Shown here piece after piece: positions 14,524-25,275 of a stretch of DNA of 64,000 nt. Below the pieces are notes generated by a model. That model did no database searches. It saw only the letters and a program-made list of their open reading frames with translations, and had not been told where the DNA came from. The position numbers were made by a program, and so were the translations under genes. The stretch is from Nemertoderma westbladi. Its lineage: Eukaryota; Xenacoelomorpha; Nemertodermatida; Nemertodermatidae. The stretch spans positions 103,317 to 167,316 of the forward strand of contig JAUCBJ010003650.1 of NCBI GenBank assembly GCA_032718475.1, in the 5' to 3' direction. The stretch's first letter is position 1. Each line of letters opens with the position of its first letter.

Positions 14524-15262
14524 CTGTCGTTGGATCCCTTAGGAACGCTTGGAACTGCATCCTCACGCAGTTTAGATCCATCCTCTCACTTTCCCGCACA
14601 ATTTCCTCGTCAACAGCCTCCAGTTGACATCGACTCAACTGCGCCCCGTTGCGTTCAGACCCCCCATAAATCCCGTGCCACTTCGCGCGTAACGCATCCG
14701 CCACCTCCTTCCGCTTTATATGTTTAATACCGAGTCCGCAGAAACTTGCGGATCCTGAGTTAGTCGCAACGTCCACAAAACAAACTCCGTCCTCTACGAT
14801 ACAGAGTCCCGGTGACTTACTTCCTAGTAGCGTGTACGCGTGGAGTCTAGGGGGTTCATCTTTAGTTACCAAGGTAACGCCAACCCTCGCGTCGCCAATG
14901 TGTCCGCGTAGTACGACAGTCGGGTATGTTTTGTTTTTCTTTGTAGAGGAAACGCCTTGCAGACATCCGTGTGAAGGTCCTTCGCAGTCATAACGGAATC
15001 GGAATGTAGTCTGCGGTTGTTCTAGTATCTCTAGATAGGGTTGCCGCGGTACCGGTATGTATGAGCAGCTTGCTACCGGTTCCCGCTGGGTTATTGTTTC
15101 ATTGTTTACGGGTTGCTCCATGATCGGAGGCGGACCCATCTCTCCGTCGCTGTTGGGGGTTGAGTCGCCGGCCATATCCTCGAAGCAACCCGGGAAATCC
15201 GTGTCGAAGAGAATATCTAGGATAGAGGGTTGATCGGGATTCGTATTTTCGCAGTTCGCCAT
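14524..15262 (-). CDS. NF-kB (p105/p100/Relish class), first coding exon with N-terminal Rel homology domain
   Basis: The exon encodes 246 residues. Residues ~1-70 are an acidic, low-complexity leader. The N-terminal Rel homology domain starts near residue 72 with PYLEILEQP, followed by the DNA-contacting loop FRFRYDCEGPSHG and LQGVSS. The CEGPSHG form followed by a small-residue loop is typical of the p105/p100/Relish class rather than c-Rel/Dorsal. Later landmarks are LVTKDEPPRLHAYTL, FCGLGIKHIKRKEV and DLNCVRMQFQAFL. The family binds kappa-B DNA as dimers in immune and stress signalling. I use the ATG at 15262 because the upstream in-frame codon is GTG. The reading frame stays open to 14375, but CAG|GTGAGA at 14524 (phase 1) is the likely donor. 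The rest of the RHD, the NLS and any ankyrin repeats lie beyond the left edge. Confidence 0.85.
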
Positions 15263-17420
15263 CTCCACACCGTTGGGCGGTGAATATTAAACGACAAAGC
15301 AGAAGGACAGAGCCAGAGGAGAAAGATAAAATCATCTGCACAATAATCTGATAATATCGCCACGATCGTGTAAGAAAATGTTACGGTTATTGATACCGGT
15401 ATCTGGGTATTTACAATTCTTGCATAAAACCTGAAAACTGTAAAAACTAAAATTAAAGGACTCTCTGCTCTCCTCTCAGCCTCTCTCTCTCTGTCTGTAC
15501 TGCTAACTAACTCTGTCAGTCTGTAACTGCTCTTACAATACTGCAATACAGCAGTCAGTCAATTCAGTTCACAGTTAGTTACAGGTGTACTGCAGTATCG
15601 TTAGATTTTGTATTGGCAGTGAGGGGCGAGCCACGAAGTGAGCGAAGCCTTATTAGCATATGGGTGCCATTAACGAGTTGTCTGTCGTCGTCTCGTCGTC
15701 TGGTGTCGTAAATTAACTTGAATGGCCCTAGTTAGTAGATTTACAAATGATAGTTAAAGCGTGCAAGGGAAAAAAGGAAATTACCTCTGTTTTTACAACA
15801 AGTTTATCGCAAACTGATGCATCGCCATCACTCATATAAATATATTTTGGGAAACACCAAACACGGTTTTCGTATATCTAATAGAGATTAGTTAGTATCA
15901 ACAATACTTTCTATTATATGCTCCCGTGCTGCTCGAAGGTCCCACGGACGTGTTGATTTAACTTATAATACATGAATACTACTACAGTACACTGTATGAC
16001 CTACTGTACAACACGTTCGTATGACTAAAAGTACTTAGTAAGAATGATTGAAAACTGTCATACTCATAACGAAAATCGAAAACGTTTACATATATATAGT
16101 AACAATTTAATTTGAAAAATCGGCTTTTCCTCACAAATAATTTAAACAATGAGTGAATTAATCTAACCTTTTCACAGATATTCCAGAAAATTAGTTCAAA
16201 AGGATAATTATTCGATAAGAAAGAGAAAGAGTAAAATGCCACTATTTCACTACCTTTCTGTTTAGAGAAATTCAGCTTTTCATTTCAATTCATTCTAGAT
16301 ATTCCCAACTCGTGAAAACTCAACACACGACGGGCAGAATATATGAATTTTTAAATAAATGGAAAATAATGTTTTCCGTTGTTTTTAAATTGAATAAATT
16401 TTATTTACTTTATTATTTATATTTTATTTGAGAAAAATATCACCAGCGTTTATCACTGTATCCTTAGCTTTCATACAGTCATAGGAAGAATCACTGAAAA
16501 CATCCTCATCTTCAAACCAAGGGTGATAATATTTCAAGAAATGTAAATACAAGCAACCTAGTAGGTAGGTAAATAGTATAAACATATCCTTTACTATTAA
16601 ACAATAATTACGCTAAATTAAGTTACCACTATAAGTAAATTATAGTCGAAAAGTGAAAAGTGCAATGTACAGAACTTCCATCGGGTATTGTAAACAACGT
16701 CCAATGAGACCATACAGAAGTTGCAAATATATTAGAAATCGGGATGGGTGGAGTAACAATAATCATAATTTTAGTTTATACTTAACGCTAAGGTTGGTAT
16801 GCGTAATAATGCTTAAAATTGATTACAATTTCTAATCAGTACTCATTTTCAGACGTTGGTTGGGTATGGGACCAAGTATGGGACGCCGTTTTGGTCAATA
16901 ATACAAAACTTATTATTATATACAGTATAACTAAAAATAAGAGATATTAAGAAGTTTTTTTCTTCAAAAAAGTTATAATACCAATCATTTTTTTCTTCAC
17001 TGCTTGGGCCAAAAATAGCTGAGAGGGAAATTTGAATTATCATTTTCCATATACTGTATTTACCTAGCAATTATTAGCATATCATACCTATCACCTATGT
17101 GTGTAATTAATTATTGTGCGTGTGAATGATGTACCGGTACTGTATTACCGGTAGAAGTTGACTATATTCTTTGCATTGGGAAGGGAAATAAAAGTAAGGC
17201 TCTACTGTAAGGACAGAAGGACCCTTTCCACCTTCAGCCAGTCTGCCAGTGCTGCAGAGCAGTACTGTGCAATAGTGCTTGCTTATACAGTTACAGTATA
17301 TGAATTGTGAGGACAGGAGGATTTCATGTTCCAATAAACTAAATAAACTGAATAAACTACGGACTGACAGGTAAATCTAGAAATTTGGTAGGCAGTCTAT
17401 AGGCCTAATGAATAAAAAAA
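15263..17420. other. Divergent intergenic region between the Rel gene and FIBP
   Basis: About 2.1 kb separates the two start codons, which point away from each other, so both promoters should lie here. A CT-rich stretch is present at about 15460-15500 and several ACCGGTAC motifs occur. I could not identify a TATA box or transcription start, and no convincing exon was seen. A short copy of a dispersed GGGGCGAGCCAC repeat lies at about 15620-15670. Confidence 0.5.
15622..15670 (+). repeat. Dispersed repeat end (GGGCGAGCCACG)
   Basis: The string GGGGCGAGCCACGAA followed by GTGAGCGAAGCCTTA resembles sequences at about 31378 (plus) and 39944 (minus). It looks like the terminus of a dispersed element whose body is not evident here. 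Confidence 0.4.
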
Positions 17421-18524
17421 ATGGCGAACATTACGTCAGTAACTGTGTGCAACACAACTAATATTTGCTTTGAAGTTTTCCAATTCTGGTTGGATGGCTT
17501 AACAATGGAGGAGGCAACAAAGAAACGTCTTGGATCCTTTACCCTTCCCCTTATTCACGGTCCGCTCTCCACTCAAGAACTATTGCTAAGGGACATCAGC
17601 GACCACTACAATACCTACCGATTCCTGGAGCCGTTTCTACAGCAACCAACTAAACTATCCAATCAGATTATCATACAAATACAAGCGACTCAACAGAAGC
17701 AGATAATAGATAGATATTACGGGTTTGACGCGATTGCAGCCCGCGAGATGTTGGGAAAGAAGATGTCTTTGAAATATCGTAAAGATTTGGACGATGTCAG
17801 CGATAAAACCGGAGTCAGGTTAAAGTCATGCCGAAGGCAGTTCGACAACTTCAGACGGGTTTATCGCGTAGTAGAAGACATGGAGGGCTCTTTGGTGGAC
17901 AACATCCGGAAACATTTCCTTCTATCCGAGGAACTCGGAACAAAATACGCCGCCATCGTGTTCCTCGCGAATTCCCGATTCGAAACATCTAAAAAGAAGT
18001 TAACTTATTTATCGCTTCACGACTTTATTTACTGCGCAAATTTAATGATTAATAACTGGACTTTTGGGGCGAGTTATTCGACAGCAGAAGATATGGATGT
18101 CGACCTTGACAGGGAGTTTCTACAGGACCTCAGGGATTTGAGAGCTCTTCTAGAAAAAGAGACTGCAGACAACCATAAATTCGCTTTAATATTTCTTTTA
18201 AAAAGGAAGAAAGTTTCAGATGAAGTTCTTAACGATATAGATAGCAACTACAAGGGGTTGTCTAGAGCTCTAGTTACCATAGCATCAGGGTTGGTACACA
18301 GCAGGGAAGTTAAAGATTTCTTCATTGACGTGGTCGACAAGATTGTGGACGTATTTAGGAACTGCAGATGGAGTCGCGAGTTCATAGTGACCTTTATGGA
18401 TGGCTATGTAGCAGCCATGTCTACTATGGAAGGTCCGTTGTCAAGGGAACATGGATTAATTAAGGTGGCCGACCGGTATATCAACACTTTGAAGCTTTGT
18501 ATATTGGCCATGTATCACATATAG
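17421..18524 (+). CDS. FIBP: FGF1 intracellular-binding protein (FIBP), intronless
   Basis: The 367-residue protein is close to the length of vertebrate FIBP (about 360) and collinear with it throughout. Recognisable blocks are FWLDGLTMEEA near residue 22, QIIDRYYGFDAIAAREMLGK near 92-111, KTGVRLKSCRRQFDNF near 128, EGSLVDNIRKHFLLS near 153, AIVFLANSRFETSKKKL near 176, a DLDREFLQDLRDL acidic segment, and a C-terminal CILAMYHI. FIBP binds acidic FGF inside the cell and is linked to its mitogenic signalling. The start ATG lies in an A-rich context followed by GCG. Vertebrate FIBP has several introns, whereas this copy is a single open exon with no frameshift. It is either an intact retrocopy or an intron-poor native gene. 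I saw no terminal poly-A tract or target-site duplication. An AATAAA lies about 185 bp after the stop. Confidence 0.93.
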   Translation: MANITSVTVCNTTNICFEVFQFWLDGLTMEEATKKRLGSFTLPLIHGPLSTQELLLRDISDHYNTYRFLEPFLQQPTKLSNQIIIQIQATQQKQIIDRYYGFDAIAAREMLGKKMSLKYRKDLDDVSDKTGVRLKSCRRQFDNFRRVYRVVEDMEGSLVDNIRKHFLLSEELGTKYAAIVFLANSRFETSKKKLTYLSLHDFIYCANLMINNWTFGASYSTAEDMDVDLDREFLQDLRDLRALLEKETADNHKFALIFLLKRKKVSDEVLNDIDSNYKGLSRALVTIASGLVHSREVKDFFIDVVDKIVDVFRNCRWSREFIVTFMDGYVAAMSTMEGPLSREHGLIKVADRYINTLKLCILAMYHI

Positions 18525-18779
18525 TTGCCCATGTACCACGTTTTGCAATATTTAATAATAATCAGCGTCAATTATTAACTTTATATTACCGGTACCTCAT
18601 AGCGTTTAAGTCGATTTAAATAGAAAGTACCCTAATTAAACCTACAGTAAATAGTTGCAATTATAAAATATAATCTGAATCATTTTGTACTCATTTGACG
18701 AATCTATCAATAAATTTATTTATTAATTATACCTAGTTTCTTAATACACTTGTTAATTAATTTATTATGTAGACTTCCT

Positions 18780-19024
18780 ATTATACTATACATAATGAAC
18801 TGTACTGTTTCCTAAAAACACATTGGATGGACTTAGCTGAATTATTTCGATTCAACATGGTAGATATTAATTAATAATTGTATTCAGACAGGTTGACTGT
18901 TGAGTTACATAATTATACTATGCAGTTTCCCAAAAACACATTGAACTGAATTATTTCTCTTCATAACATTGTAGACATTTCGCATTCGCAGCTCAATTGT
19001 ATTCAGACAGGTTGACTGTTGAGT
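18780..19024. repeat. Tandem duplication of a ~115-130-bp segment
   Basis: Two adjacent copies (about 18780-18907 and 18911-19024) share TTTCC[T/C]AAAAACACATTG, then GAATTATTTC, and both end with TTGTATTCAGACAGGTTGAC followed by TGTTGAGTT. The copies differ by several substitutions and small indels. Confidence 0.7.
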
Positions 19025-20065
19025 TGCAACAAAACATTTACTATAGGGACCCTTATTATAGGAAGCGGCCTTTAATTTCATAATAGTGTGATTAGTAATT
19101 CAATTAGTGACATACAGTATAACACATTGGAACTATGCTGCCGTCTTAAGGCAGAATACCCTATCTCAAAATTTTTGAAATTTTTTTTGTTGTACACACC
19201 GGCCTAATTTTAGGCGCTCTTTCAAATGAAACCAAGAAATACCATGGAATTCCCGCAGTAATATGCAAGAAAGTCATATTTTGCGAGTTTAAAACACCCC
19301 TATACCTTGATCCTCAGCCCTGTCACTTAAAGGCAAAACATCCTACATATAAAATATGGTACATAGGGTATTTTGCCTTAGTAACACTTTTATTCAGTGT
19401 ACCTTACATTTAACGGTAGGGTGTTTTGCCTTTGAAAAGCTCTATAATATAATATTGTTATTTCCTATTACTTATGCGTAGATATTGGCGGGAATTACAG
19501 TTTGTTCGCATTTATATGTGGGCAAAATACCCTTTCAAAGATTTTGATACTTATTATACTGACTCTATAGAATCTCAATTCAGTCGATTAGGAATATACA
19601 AAGCATACACAAAGAATATACATATATGTGGCTGTGGGGAAGATATGTGGCTGTGGGGAGGATATGTGGCTGTGGGGAAGATATGTGCTTGTGGGGATGA
19701 TATATGGCTGTGGGGAGAATATGTGGCTGTGCGGAGGATATGTGGCTGTGGGGAGGATATGTGGCTGGGGAGTCAACTTATTGAAGCGCAATGCTACTAT
19801 GGGCATCCCACGTCCACTGGCTCAACACAAAGGAGTTACCATAGACAGAGTCAATGAATTGATTTAACGACTTGGGCGAATAATTCCAAGAAGTAGAATT
19901 GGTTTTTGGAATTCGTTAGTTAAAGTGTGATGGTGAACTGAACATGTCAATAATGAAAGACTGCATTACAAGGCAAAGTAAATTGAGTATTTTCCTACCA
20001 ACACTATTATGAAATTAAAGGCCGCTTCCTATAATAAAAGACATTATAGTAAATGTTTTGTTGCA
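19025..20065. mobile_element. ~1.04-kb element with ~65-bp terminal inverted repeats
   Basis: Arms at 19025-19089 and 20001-20065 are inverted copies (TGCAACAAAACATTTACTAT at the outer end, GGAAGCGGCCTTTAATTTCA inside). They differ by a few bases and one small indel. The interior holds no transposase-like frame, but carries the 19-bp minisatellite and several GGCAAAATACCCT-like motifs. A non-autonomous DNA transposon or a hairpin duplication are both possible. A clear target-site duplication was not found. Confidence 0.6.
19624..19775. repeat. 19-bp minisatellite, about 8 copies
   Basis: The unit is ATATGTGGCTGTGGGGAAG with G/A and C/T variants. Short open frames across it (19474-19867 on either strand) are products of the repeat and are not supported as genes. 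Confidence 0.9.
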
Positions 20066-21327
20066 ACTAAACAGTTAAGCCAAAATACCCTATCTCCAAA
20101 AATTGTGTTTTGAGTAATCTAACGAAACGCGTTTTCATCTACAAGTATGTTATACAGCTGCCTGGATACCAGAATTTGAACTGAAAGATACCCAAATATA
20201 CTAACTTAGAATTTCAAATGCGAGATACACAACTTTTGTGATTTGGGAGCTTAAAAAATGCTGAAAAGATTTTATAGGGTGTTTTGCCTCGAAAATGTTG
20301 GCGAGGAATGAAACTGAACGTTTATATAGGGTGTTTGGTCTATCAAGAGTTCGAGTCAAATTGTTTAATATCTTCAAATAATAATACTGCAGAGTGGAAA
20401 TTATACTTGGAATTTTGTAGTTAAGGGTTGGGTTTTGGTAAATAATGCAAATTATAATTCAAAAACATGAGATAAACAGCTGATAATTTCTGTATGATTA
20501 GTTGCCTGGTAACGTCATCATGGTTACCATTCCATGAATATAAAGTACTCAAACTAAACTCTGGGCAATCGATTATAATTACATATTTGCCCGTAAATTT
20601 TTTAGAAATATTCTAGCTAGCTACTGTATAACCATGTGACCAGTTTACCAAAACCTAGTCCGCCCAATGTCATACCCACGGTGATCTTTTACCAATCTGC
20701 TGCGATAGGCTGGCCAAGCAAATAGCCGTAACTACACTCTCTACCTCTTTATCTTTAAATATTCCAGAACATATTATTTATTGAACGTCATAGATTCTCT
20801 CAAATATTTTATTGTTAATACTTGAAGACCCTTTGGGGTATTTATTGAATATAATTTATTTTATTTTTGTTATAGGGTTTACCAAATTTGAAAGCTCACC
20901 AACGACGGCTACTTTAAAAAGATAACAATAACAATTCTTGAGTGTACGCAATACCAGGGGCATCCAGAAGGTTCCTTTTTCTGAGACATGGGGATGCGGG
21001 GGGGGGGGGGGGTAATGGATAGAAATCTGAACTAGTAAATTAATATATAAATTAAGGAAAAGGAGCAGGTTACAGTGGCACGCACGTTATTCTATAACAC
21101 TAACGCAGTAAACGAGAGTCAATAGAACAGATGAGTAATTCAGGGAGTAATCATTTGTTCACTACGGCTGACAAACTGTAAGTATTGGATGTGGTTGTAA
21201 GTGAGTGTGGTTGCTAAGCACCCCCCCAAACACACTACTTTTAATATTTATTCCTTGGAATTAATTCTGATAATTTTAAATCGGCTATTTCAGTTACCCC
21301 ATATTATGTATGGGATAATTAATTAAA

Positions 21328-23020
21328 CGCCACTAATTGAATGCCACCCCAAATTAGATGATTTAACACCAAAATAAATTATTTTCCACCAAATATATTT
21401 TTTTGTAGCACCAATTCACATCCCCCAATTTTGAATATCCCTCTCACCAAAAACAATTATTCGTCCCCCCAAACATAATTATCCATCCCCCAAAAACAAT
21501 TATTCATCCCCAAAAACAATTATTATAGCCCGAAAAACAATTATTATAGCCCGAAAAACAATTATTCATCCCCCAAAAATAATTACTTTTAAACCAAAAA
21601 AAATTATTCCAGCACCAAATATTTTATATTAAATCCTGGTATTCTTCACATGGGCGCATGCTTCAGTCTTCAGTTACAGTATTCGTACCAATAGGCCTAT
21701 TGTCTTCAGAACAACGTATTCTGTTATTAGGTTTCGTACCGATGTACCTACAGTATTAGGCCTACTTCAGTTTCAGCATTCGTACCTATAGGCCTATTGC
21801 CTACAGTATCTATTATTGCCTATTACTTATTCTACTATTAGGTTTCAGTATTACAGCAGTACTGAAGTTTTTGTCTAACTTCCAGGAAGTGCAAGGCCTA
21901 TTGCTGCAGTAGTATAGTATTTATTTTGGGGTATTATGTATTTATTTTGGGCAAAAATGTATTTGTTTTGGGGGATTATGTATTTATTTTGGGCTAAAAT
22001 GTATTTGTTTTGGGGGAAAATGTATTTATTTTGGGCTAAAATGTATTTGTTTTGGGGGAAAATGTATTTGTTTTGGGTAAATTTGTAATTATTTTGGGGG
22101 TTTTGTCATTTATTTTGGTGCTAATAATTGGTTTTGGGGAGCATATTTTTCATCAATTTTGGGATGACTTTAGCCAGGGTTTTTTTTTCAAAATGTCCGC
22201 TGTTAAAAGTTTCTAAACGGCGAGGAATAATTTAGAAAATCTCTAATTTGTTTAGAAAACCAAAATAATTTTTGCCCAATGACGAATGTGAAAGATTAAT
22301 TTTGAAAAGTAGGCCATGCATTACTTCCTGTATTGCTTTGTTTTCTACTTTATTTAGACAAAATCTGAAAGCGAATTATGACATACCACTCATGAGTTAC
22401 CAGTGGGCGCGGGCCTACGTAATCTTAAATATCATCGAAACATTAAACTAATAAAGACCTACTACCCTATGTAATGCAGCTTTGGTAAATTAATGCCATT
22501 TTTATTGCGAAGGAATATTCCACATGATTGGGGTGTTGGGGCAGTAAAATAAGTATCAAATTTATAAGACTGTAAATTATGGGAATGTCAGTGAAACACT
22601 CTTAGACTGTAACACAGTCGATGTCGATCTACTTAGAAATAAACAATAACCATAAATAAACAATAAACAAGAGAAATGAGTGAGTTTATTTGATATTATA
22701 GAAGTTGGTACAAATGAAGCTGATGGAGATGAATCAGATTTAGAGGATCAAATATTCGATTCTGGTGAATGAACAAGGAACAAACAACATTAATAATAAA
22801 TGAAATATGGTTAATCTTACATTTTGATTTACAGGTGTTTTTATTTCAAACTCTGTAGTAAAGCTTATATTTTTCAATTCGTTGTTTGCAATATTTAATT
22901 TTAGAACTATTTCTAAACAAGTTGAAAAAATTTAGAAATCACTATTTTTATTTATAAATTTCACTAACATATTTAGAAAAAAAAACCCTGACTTTAGCCA
23001 GAAAAAACCTGACTTTAGCC
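21328..23020. mobile_element. CCAAAA-rich element flanked by 9-bp TTAATTAAA duplications
   Basis: The segment interrupts the left arm of the larger inverted repeat. TTAATTAAA occurs at 21319-21327 and 23021-23029, and the right arm (27570-27600) has the uninterrupted site. One end (CGCCACTAATTGAATGCC) is rich in CACCAAA and CCCCCAAAAACAATTATT. The other end is rich in the complementary-style TTTTGGGGG and TATTTTGGG, giving loose inverted symmetry. A partial second copy lies at 40899-41078. No protein is encoded. A hAT-like element (22175-22990) is nested in it. Confidence 0.7.
22175..22990. mobile_element. Non-autonomous hAT-like transposon, 816 bp
   Basis: The ends form inverted repeats CAGGGTTTTTTTTTC / GAAAAAAAAACCCTG. 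They are flanked by a perfect 8-bp duplication ACTTTAGC (22167-22174 and 22991-22998). The CAGGG terminus and 8-bp duplication are diagnostic of hAT elements. The interior is AT-rich and has no long open frame, so the element would need a transposase supplied in trans. Recurrent TTTAGAAA and TTTCTAAA motifs lie near both ends and may be subterminal transposase-binding repeats (inference). Confidence 0.88.
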
Positions 23021-23092
23021 TTAATTAAATATCATATCATAATTATGCCTCATTTATTGTTTAATATTCAACCGTATCTTCAGACAAACAAT

Positions 23093-23168
23093 TCACCGGA
23101 AAGTGGGATTGAACTCGGCACCTAGAGATTCCAAGTCCAAGGCTCTACCAACTTCGCCACAGCGCCGT
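23093..23168 (-). repeat. tRNA-derived SINE head
   Basis: Read on the minus strand it has an A-box-like TGGCGAAGTTGGTAGAGC and a B-box-like GAGTTCAATCCC, as in a tRNA. The anticodon arm does not fold properly. A related copy without a complete A-box is at 27475-27545 and another at 41841-41915, supporting a dispersed SINE rather than a functional tRNA gene. Confidence 0.6.
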
Positions 23169-23489
23169 ATAAAGATTTTTAAAACTAAAAGCTAACTAGA
23201 ACAACATCAACAACAACTGAGTATATATACTAGAGGTCTCGTATGCGGACCTACAAATTACTAAGTTAAGAAATAATTAATTCAGCACAAATACGCCAAC
23301 GTTAATAGACAACAATTAATCAAAACGTAAATATTAATATTAAGTTGATAGTTAAAGAAATTAAAAATATCGGAACGCTTTCCAAAAATAATAATTGATG
23401 TTTATTTTCATATAATCCTTTACATTTCAGTGATGAAAATTATATATCAGACAACTTCTTATATTATTGTGTATGTATGTAGGTACAGC

Positions 23490-23582
23490 TAGTGTTTAAA
23501 AGGGATCAGACGTTTCGGGATTTCCGGGATCGGGATTGTATTTTTCACCGGGATTCGGGATCGGAATCCCGTTTAAACACTA
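23490..23582. repeat. ~93-bp hairpin element (left copy)
   Basis: It starts TAGTGTTTAAA and ends TTTAAACACTA. The interior consists of GGGATC and CGGGAT steps, so the whole segment folds into an imperfect hairpin. The matching copy is at 27366-27468 and a truncated one at 41711-41765. It looks like a miniature inverted-repeat element. Confidence 0.65.
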
Positions 23583-23687
23583 ACATAATTTTTCTACTTC
23601 TAGAAATAAATTGTACTCCAACCAAAATCCTAATGCTAATCAAATTTTCAAAAATATAGAAATATGAGTAGGTTTCGAACCCTCAAC

Positions 23688-25130
23688 TTTACCTCCCTTA
23701 CGTAAAGTAATACTTTATTTACCTCCCTTACATAAAGTAATACTTTATTTACTTATCTAAGTAAATTAATACTTTATTTACCCCCCTTACGCAAAGTAAT
23801 GCTTTATTTACCTATACGTGAAGTTATACTTTATTTACCCCCCTTACGTAAAGTTATACTTAATTACCTCTCTTACGTAAAGTAATACTTTTTTCCCTCC
23901 CTTACGTAAAGTAATACTTTATTTACCTCCCTTACATAAAGTAATACTTTATTTACTTATCTAAGTAAATTAATACTTTATTTACCCCCCTTACGCAAAG
24001 TAATGCTTTATTTACCTATACGTGAAGTTATACGTTATTTAACTCCCTTACGTAAAGTAACACTTTATTTACCCCCCTTACGTAAGTAATACTTTATTTA
24101 CCTCCCTTACGTAAAGTAACACTTTATTTACTCCCCTTACGCAAAGTAATACTTTATTTACCTATCTTACGTGAAGTTATACTTTATTTAACTCCCTTAT
24201 GTAAAGTAATACTTTATTTAGCCCCCCTTACGTAAAGTTATACTTTATTTACATATATAAGTAAATTAATACTTTATTTACCCCCCTTACGTAAAGTAAA
24301 GTTATACTTTATTTACCTCTCTTACGTTAAGTTAAGTTATACTTTATTTACCTCCCTTACGTAAAGTAATACTATATTTACCGGTACAGTCTGGAGATGG
24401 TGTATATTATATAGTATATACTTCAAATTGCACTATTACACCCTATCACCAAATCTGATTTATACAATGAGGTACAGTGATACGGATGTAAGGGGGAAAT
24501 TCAAAACAGTTGGTTGTTTATGTTGTACTGGTCAGCTATTGTAGGCCTGTACGACTGCGCTGTCCTACCAGACCACAGACTACGGCTCAGTGTCGGCGTT
24601 GTCCAACCGAATGGAGGCATCGGACACTGGACAATGAATTAATACTATATTTACCACCCTTACGTAAAGTAATTCTTTATTTACCTCTCTTACGTAAAGT
24701 ATTACGTAAAGTAATACTTTATTTACCACTCTTACGTGAAGTAATACTTTATTTACCCCCCTTACGTAAAGTAATTATTTATTTACCCCCCTTACGTAGA
24801 GTAATACTTTATTTACCCTTCCTTACGTAAAGTAATACTTTATTTACTTCTCTAAGTAAATTAATACTTTATTTACCCCCCTTACGTAAAGTAATACTTT
24901 ATTTACCTCTTTTACGTGAAGTTATACTTTATTTACCTCCATTGCGTAAAGTAATACTTTATTTACACCCTTACGTAAAGTAATACTTTAATTACCTCTC
25001 TTAGGTAAAGTAATACTTTATTTACCTCCCTTACGTAAAGTAATACTTTATTTACCTCCCTTACGTAAAGTAATACTTTATTTACTTCTCTAATGTAAAG
25101 TAATACTTTATTTACCTCTCTTACGTTTAT
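23688..25130. repeat. 30-bp minisatellite (left arm)
   Basis: The unit is about TACGTAAAGTAATACTTTAT followed by TTACCTCCCT, with roughly 40 copies that vary in the CCCCCC/CCTCCC part. It is interrupted at 24382-24641 by non-repeat sequence. The same repeat, inverted, forms 26722-27030. Confidence 0.9.
24382..24641. other. ~260-bp unique insert within the 30-bp array
   Basis: The segment is absent from the inverted array on the right arm. It is bounded on both sides by the rare array variant AATACTATATTTACC (24367-24381 and 24642-24656), where other units read CTTTATTT. This fits a target-site duplication or capture of a segment between two copies. No known family was recognised. Confidence 0.4.
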
Positions 25131-25275
25131 ATTATTATTCCTGTCACTTAATTACTTTAATTTCCAACAACCAAACAAATTCCAACTAATCGATAAAATA
25201 AAGAGTATTATTAGGGATAGTTTAATAGGAATAAGTGAAGTGTGACTAATTCCTAAAGAAGGCGGTTGGTAGAAG
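25116..25275. repeat. Innermost inverted-repeat arm (left)
   Basis: Nearly identical, in reverse orientation, to 26561-26720, with only a handful of substitutions and small indels over ~160 bp. The arm includes the last codons and stop of the gene at 25246-26352, so the right arm carries a second, isolated copy of that gene's 3' end. Confidence 0.9.
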
